Positions 20,076-24,165 of a stretch of DNA of 24,165 nucleotides are shown here, piece after piece. Made by a program: the position numbers and the translations under genes. How positions within the stretch are numbered: the first letter of the stretch is position 1; each line of letters opens with the position of its first letter. The DNA lies in the NCBI GenBank assembly GCA_900155495.1, contig FTLJ01001172.1, positions 1-24,165 of the forward strand, given 5' to 3'. The notes beneath the pieces were generated by a model. The model was given only the letters and a program-made list of their open reading frames with translations, was not told the origin of the DNA and did not search any database. This DNA is from Porogramme epimiltina (Eukaryota; Basidiomycota; Agaricomycetes; Polyporales; Polyporaceae).

Positions 20076-21168
20076 TGGAATAAAACATACGACGTCCTCC
20101 GAAGAAGAAAAATGATGTATGTTTTAGAGCAGTCCCTATGACTTGTATACAAAAGTTACTGTGCACATTTCGAGCAGAACAGATGGAGGTATCTATGGGC
20201 GCTTGATGCCACTCGCAGGTTCTGCACGCGGTGGTCGTGATCGATCAGTAACCCTCGCCTTTCTACGACGATCTGCGTCGTTCGGGCCACGCTCTAATGG
20301 TTTCCTAATACTCTCTCTTTGTACTGCTACTGACTCTATTGTGATGCACATGCTGGATTTTTAATGTTTCAGTTCGGCCACTGTTGGGAGCAAAGCCATT
20401 GTCCAGTCAACATCACGCTCGAGAAAATTCTAGTCGTAGTCGGGGACATGATTTTCTTCATTTCTTAAAATGTCCGGAGGGTACCGACGCTCAATTGGTG
20501 AGTACTTACAAGGCCGTCAGTACATGCGTGCGTTTATACTGACCGTATGTGTTAGTGCACTGCTTTCCAGTACACATGTCGGCCAAAGCGTCTTACCTCA
20601 TGGCGGCAACTTTGCTGCATGTCCCCGGCACGAGGCTATATCCTCTGGATATACGGAATCTCCGGCACTGTCTACGCACTCGTATTGGCCCACAATAGGA
20701 TGCCCAGGCGTCGGAAAAATCGCACCGCCGCAGAGCAAGATCTGCGCCACCCATCTACCTCCCTCGAAGAGATCACTTGCCACCCCTTCGCAAACCGGCC
20801 GGCCACTCTTACAAAGGATTCATGGGGCTTTGCTAACCTCCTACGTCGACATGGTGACTAGAGGGCTCGGCGCTTTACAGCGTGTCGTCATTATTGGGCC
20901 GCATTCTGGAGGTGGTCAAGTTGTCGCTTTGCATCCGCTGCGGAGTTCTACCCGCTCACTCCGCCAACGCCTTGCGGCACGTCATCCTTCGGGCACACCC
21001 CATTGTGGCCGCCAAAGCGTTCACTGGAATCTTGACCACCGCGACTATGGCTCTCATAAAGGCTCTCACCGCTCCTCGAGTACATCCCTAACAACTCCTC
21101 AGTCCCTTTCAACTTCATCTGCTCGCTTGCACATTGACCACTGATTGTTTCTACTCAGCCGTACAAGA
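20076..21168. other. Intergenic region between threonine synthase and the kinase gene
   Basis: AATAAA at 20079-20084 starts only a few bases past the threonine synthase stop. The remainder is of moderate GC. A 224-codon open frame (20470-21144) has no domain, no biased composition and no supporting splice structure, so it was not called. An acceptor-like ttctactcag ends at 21158, 10 nt before the kinase ATG, and could close an intron in its 5' leader. Confidence 0.55.
20079..20084 (+). terminator. AATAAA polyadenylation signal candidate
   Basis: A canonical AATAAA lies at 20079-20084, right after the TGA of threonine synthase at 20073-20075. It is close to the stop codon, so downstream elements may be used instead. 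Confidence 0.35.
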
Positions 21169-23944
21169 ATGCCACTCGCATACTCTCGTCAAGCTAACCC
21201 TCGTTCTCGTTCGCCCGCTTCACCGAGGAACAGATCGCCTTCGCCCTCCCCCGCCCTTAGCCGAGCCACCAAACCACACCCGCCTCCATCCCCGACGCGC
21301 ACCCCGATGCCCTCCCAGCCGCTCGCTCCCGTCCAGGGTCGCACCCGCCGCGGCAGCGCGAGCAAGCCCCCGCCGGTGATCATCCCCGCGCTTCCGCCCA
21401 AGGACGCAAAGTACTCCGCGGCGCGCGTGCCTTTCTCCCCAATCCAGCCCGAATCGGCGGCCCGCGCCAGGTACGGGCTCCCGCCGCGCGCGGAGAGCCC
21501 GGTGGGCACCGCAGGGATGGAGACTTTGCAGCTCTCGCCCAAGGTACGAGGCCCCGAGTACGTCACGATGACCAGCGTCGGGTACGAGCCCGCGTACGGC
21601 GGCGGGTACGGGGGCGCGTACCCGCCGGGCGAGCGCCCGTCGCGCCGCCCGCTCCCGACCCCTCCACCGCCGGTGTTCCCTGCCGCCGCGCTTCCGCGCC
21701 CGGTGTCACCGGGGTACACCTCGACGACATCCGCCAGCTCGCCGTCGCCTCGCCTGCAACAGACGCACCCGCGCCCTGCGCCACCGGCAGGGCATCTCAT
21801 CGGCCCGTTCAAGCTCCTGCGCGAGCTGCACGGGGGCATGTTCGGCGGGTCGTTTGTGGCGCACGACCGCGGGAGCTCTGGACGCGTCGTGTGCGCGCGC
21901 GTGTTCGCAAAACCATCGCTCGCGGGGGACGCGCGCCTCTACCAGGGGGTGCGCGTCGAGGCGACGGTGTACAAGATCATCGCCGCCGCGTCCGCGCCCG
22001 ACCGCGCGCACCTCATGGGGCTCCACGGGATCCTGCAGGACGAGGAGCGCGTCCTGTTCATAATGGTGCGCGCGATCTCTCTATCTTGTCTCAGCCACAG
22101 GCGCTGATCAACGGCATTCATTATCCCCCTTCATTATGCTGCCTCATTTCGCCTCCCCGACGCCCCCCGCTCTGTCGCCCCCGCGCCCCGCGCTCATCTC
22201 CGGGCAGCCACTGATGGAGTGCGACCTCCTCGACGCGCTTACGGCGGCGTCGGGGAACCTCGACCGAACCCTCGTCCGACGCTGGGTCGCGCAGATGGTA
22301 CGTCCGCCCTGCCCTTCTCGCCTCCCCCCCACTCCCTCCCCCTTCCTCCGCCGGCTTCCTTTTCCCACCTTCATTATGCGAACTCGCGCGCTAACGTAAT
22401 CGCCGCCTCCTCTCCACCCCGCCATGCGCCCCCTGCGCCTCGCCGCCCCTTCGCGTCGCCCGACCCTGCGCGCCGTGATCGCGCGTACCCGGCTGCGCCG
22501 CCGTCTCGTCTCTTTCGCGCCTTACCGCACCCCGCCCACCCGTCACACCGCCACCAACATCGACACCGACCCGGACGCGGACGCGCGCGCGTGCAGGCGC
22601 TGGGCATCGACGCGCTGCACCGGATGGGCGTGGTGCACCGGGACCTGAAGGCGGAGAACGTGCTCGTCGACCGCGTCGGGCCGGGCGGGAACGCGCGCAT
22701 CGCGGACTTCAACGCCGCGCTCGTCGTGTCGCCCGGGCGCGCGCTCGCGGACGGCGACGTGTTCGCGCGCGACGTGGTGGGCAGCGAGCCGTACGTCGCG
22801 TGGGAGGTCGGCCGGCGCGTGTGGTACGGGAAGGCGGTCGACTGGTGGGCGCTGGGGTGTCTCGTGTTCGACCTCGTCGCGAACTCGGTGAGTGGGCCCC
22901 GTCCCGTCTGCTTAATAATAATGCGCTTTGAGGCAAAGCGGTATATCGATGGATGCGCGGCGCCGGATTGGGCCGTGGGGGGGCTTCGGGGGGCTTCGCG
23001 TTCATTCAAAGCTGGGGCTTCGCCTTCGCATTCGTCGTTGTGTGCCCACACTGGGACCCGGCCGAGCGCGCGGTCGGGCACGGGCTTCGTCTGCCCCGAG
23101 AGAACGACAGCGGGCTGACGTCCCTCAACAGGTTCTGTTCAAGGACCACCGCGACCGTGTGGTCTACTCGCGCTGGGACGCCGGCGCCGAAGGCACGTCG
23201 TACATCAAATGCAGAGGCGAAATATCGGACGAAGACGAGAGCCTCGTCGCAGGGGTACGTCAACGTTTCCATTAACCGCTCGCCCGCCCGCGTTTGGTGC
23301 TTACCTTCACTGCCGATCGCCTCTCTCCCCCACCCGCCGCCTGCTTGGCGCACGCGCTCACGCTCGCGCTCCACCACCACCACCGCGGCGGCGGCGCGCG
23401 CAGCTCGTCGACCTACGCCCCGGCGCGCGCTTCCAGCTGCGGCACCTCCGCGCGCACCCGTTCTTCCTCGAGCGGAGCCGGTAAGCACCCCGTGCGCCTT
23501 CTCCCCACCGCGTCCCCCCGCTGACCGCACCGCACCCGCCGCGCGCCCTTCGCCCCCTTCGCACTTCTGCATTCGACCCACGGCAGCGACGGGAGCACAG
23601 TAAACGTCTTTGACACCCTCCTTCGCGAACCGCCCGCGGACCTCCTAACAGGTGAGCCCCCTTCCCACTCCCCCCACCGTCTGCCTTCGCGTGCGCCTGC
23701 GCCTTCGTATCCGCCTTCGTCTCGCGCTTCCGCTTCCTTGCACCGTCCGCTCCCGCCCCCGCCCCCGTCGTCGTCGCTCCTTCGCCTTCGCCTTCCCTCC
23801 CGCACGCCCGGGGAGGCCCGCACAGGCGCATCGGACGCAGACGCGCGCGGCGCGCGCGGGCGCGATCCCGCGCTCTCCACGCGGCTACCAACCGCCAGCC
23901 CCGCGCGCTTCCGCCGCCGCGCGCTTCTGCGAACCCCGCTCTGA
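21169..23944 (+). CDS. Atypical protein kinase with DFN motif and beta-3 Lys-to-Arg change (about 553 residues)
   Basis: Seven exons: 21169-22065, 22208-22297, 22597-22887, 23132-23254, 23404-23480, 23587-23651 and, less surely, 23826-23944 (TGA). All are GT-AG and in frame. Residues 1-205 are Ser/Pro/Arg-rich and disordered. The kinase fold begins at HLIGPFKLLRELHGGMFGGS (209-228). The beta-3 strand reads VVCARVFAKP, with Arg 244 where most kinases have Lys; the alpha-C Glu is probably Glu 264. The catalytic loop HRDLKAEN (343-350) is complete. The metal-binding motif is DFN (366-368), not DFG, as in YANK/STK32-type kinases. GSEPYVAWEV and VDWWALGCLVFDL mark the activation segment and F helix, and the C lobe ends near LRAHPFFLE. 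Introns are unusually long (106-299 nt) and pyrimidine-rich. It may be an active AGC-like kinase of a mushroom-specific family or a partly degenerate one; the terminal exon could differ. Confidence 0.75.
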
Positions 23945-24165
23945 TGCCCCCCCGTCCCGCGTCAACCTCCCACCTCCCGCGGCTCCCGCGCGCCCCGCGT
24001 CCCCCCCCTCCTTCCTTCCCCGTCCCTTCTTTCTTTTCCCCCTTCCCCTCCCCCCTTGCCCTTTCCTTGTTCCCCGCGCCCTTCTCCCGAAGCTGACTTA
24101 AAATTTTTCATTCTTTCTCTTCCCTCCCCCCCCGCTCTATCACTGTTTTCGTGCGCCATCACCGT
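23945..24165 (+). other. Pyrimidine-rich downstream sequence
   Basis: These 221 nt are dominated by C/T runs on the plus strand, with one AT-rich patch (cttaaaatttttcattc near 24100). They could be the 3' untranslated region of the kinase gene or a further intron if the gene extends beyond the window. No coding sequence was recognised. Confidence 0.5.

Noticed and set aside
20470..21144. A 224-codon open frame on the plus strand between threonine synthase and the kinase
   Set aside because: No domain or compositional bias, a poor start context, and a GTGAGT just after its first ten codons. The sequence reads like a chance frame; only transcript data would revive it.

Overview
The window reads as nuclear DNA of a filamentous basidiomycete, most likely a mushroom-forming Agaricomycete. 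The genes are GC-rich and broken by many short GT-AG introns, mostly 50-80 nt. The families also fit: a Uds1-like coiled-coil protein, an MLKL-NTD/HeLo-type four-helix protein, peroxisomal 4CL-like ligases, an F-box/WD40 protein and a DFN-type kinase. All gene models below were spliced by hand from the sequence. Reading frame closes across every junction in each model, but no transcript or database evidence was available.

Layout. (1) 1-2379 (+): 3' part of a Uds1-like Ser/Pro-rich coiled-coil protein with one intron. (2) 2380-4395: about 2 kb of lower-GC DNA with no convincing gene. (3) 4396-5325 (+): a four-exon gene in lower-GC sequence for a 252-residue protein. It has an MLKL-NTD/HeLo-like helical domain, then a basic stretch and a His/Pro/Tyr-rich tail; this is the least ordinary gene here. 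(4) 5645-8446 (-) and 9804-12810 (-): two tandem paralogous AMP-binding acyl-/4-coumarate-CoA ligase-like enzymes of 597 and 584 residues. Both end in the peroxisomal signal -AKL and share a highly fragmented exon plan with 15-nt microexons. (5) 14688-17141 (-): a 700-residue F-box/seven-WD40 protein, probably an SCF ubiquitin-ligase receptor. (6) 18118-20075 (+): threonine synthase, 541 residues, divergent from the F-box gene. (7) 21169-about 23944 (+): an atypical protein kinase with HRD intact, DFN in place of DFG, and Arg at the usual beta-3 Lys. Its 3' end is the least certain model.

The genes do not form one pathway. The ligase pair is a local duplication whose copies likely activate carboxylic acids (phenylpropanoid, aromatic or fatty acids) to CoA esters in peroxisomes. 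Threonine synthase and the F-box/WD40 gene are housekeeping or regulatory. The four-helix gene resembles the fast-evolving accessory genes of mushrooms linked by family to NLR and cell-death signalling. No tRNA, rRNA, CRISPR array or intact transposon was recognised.
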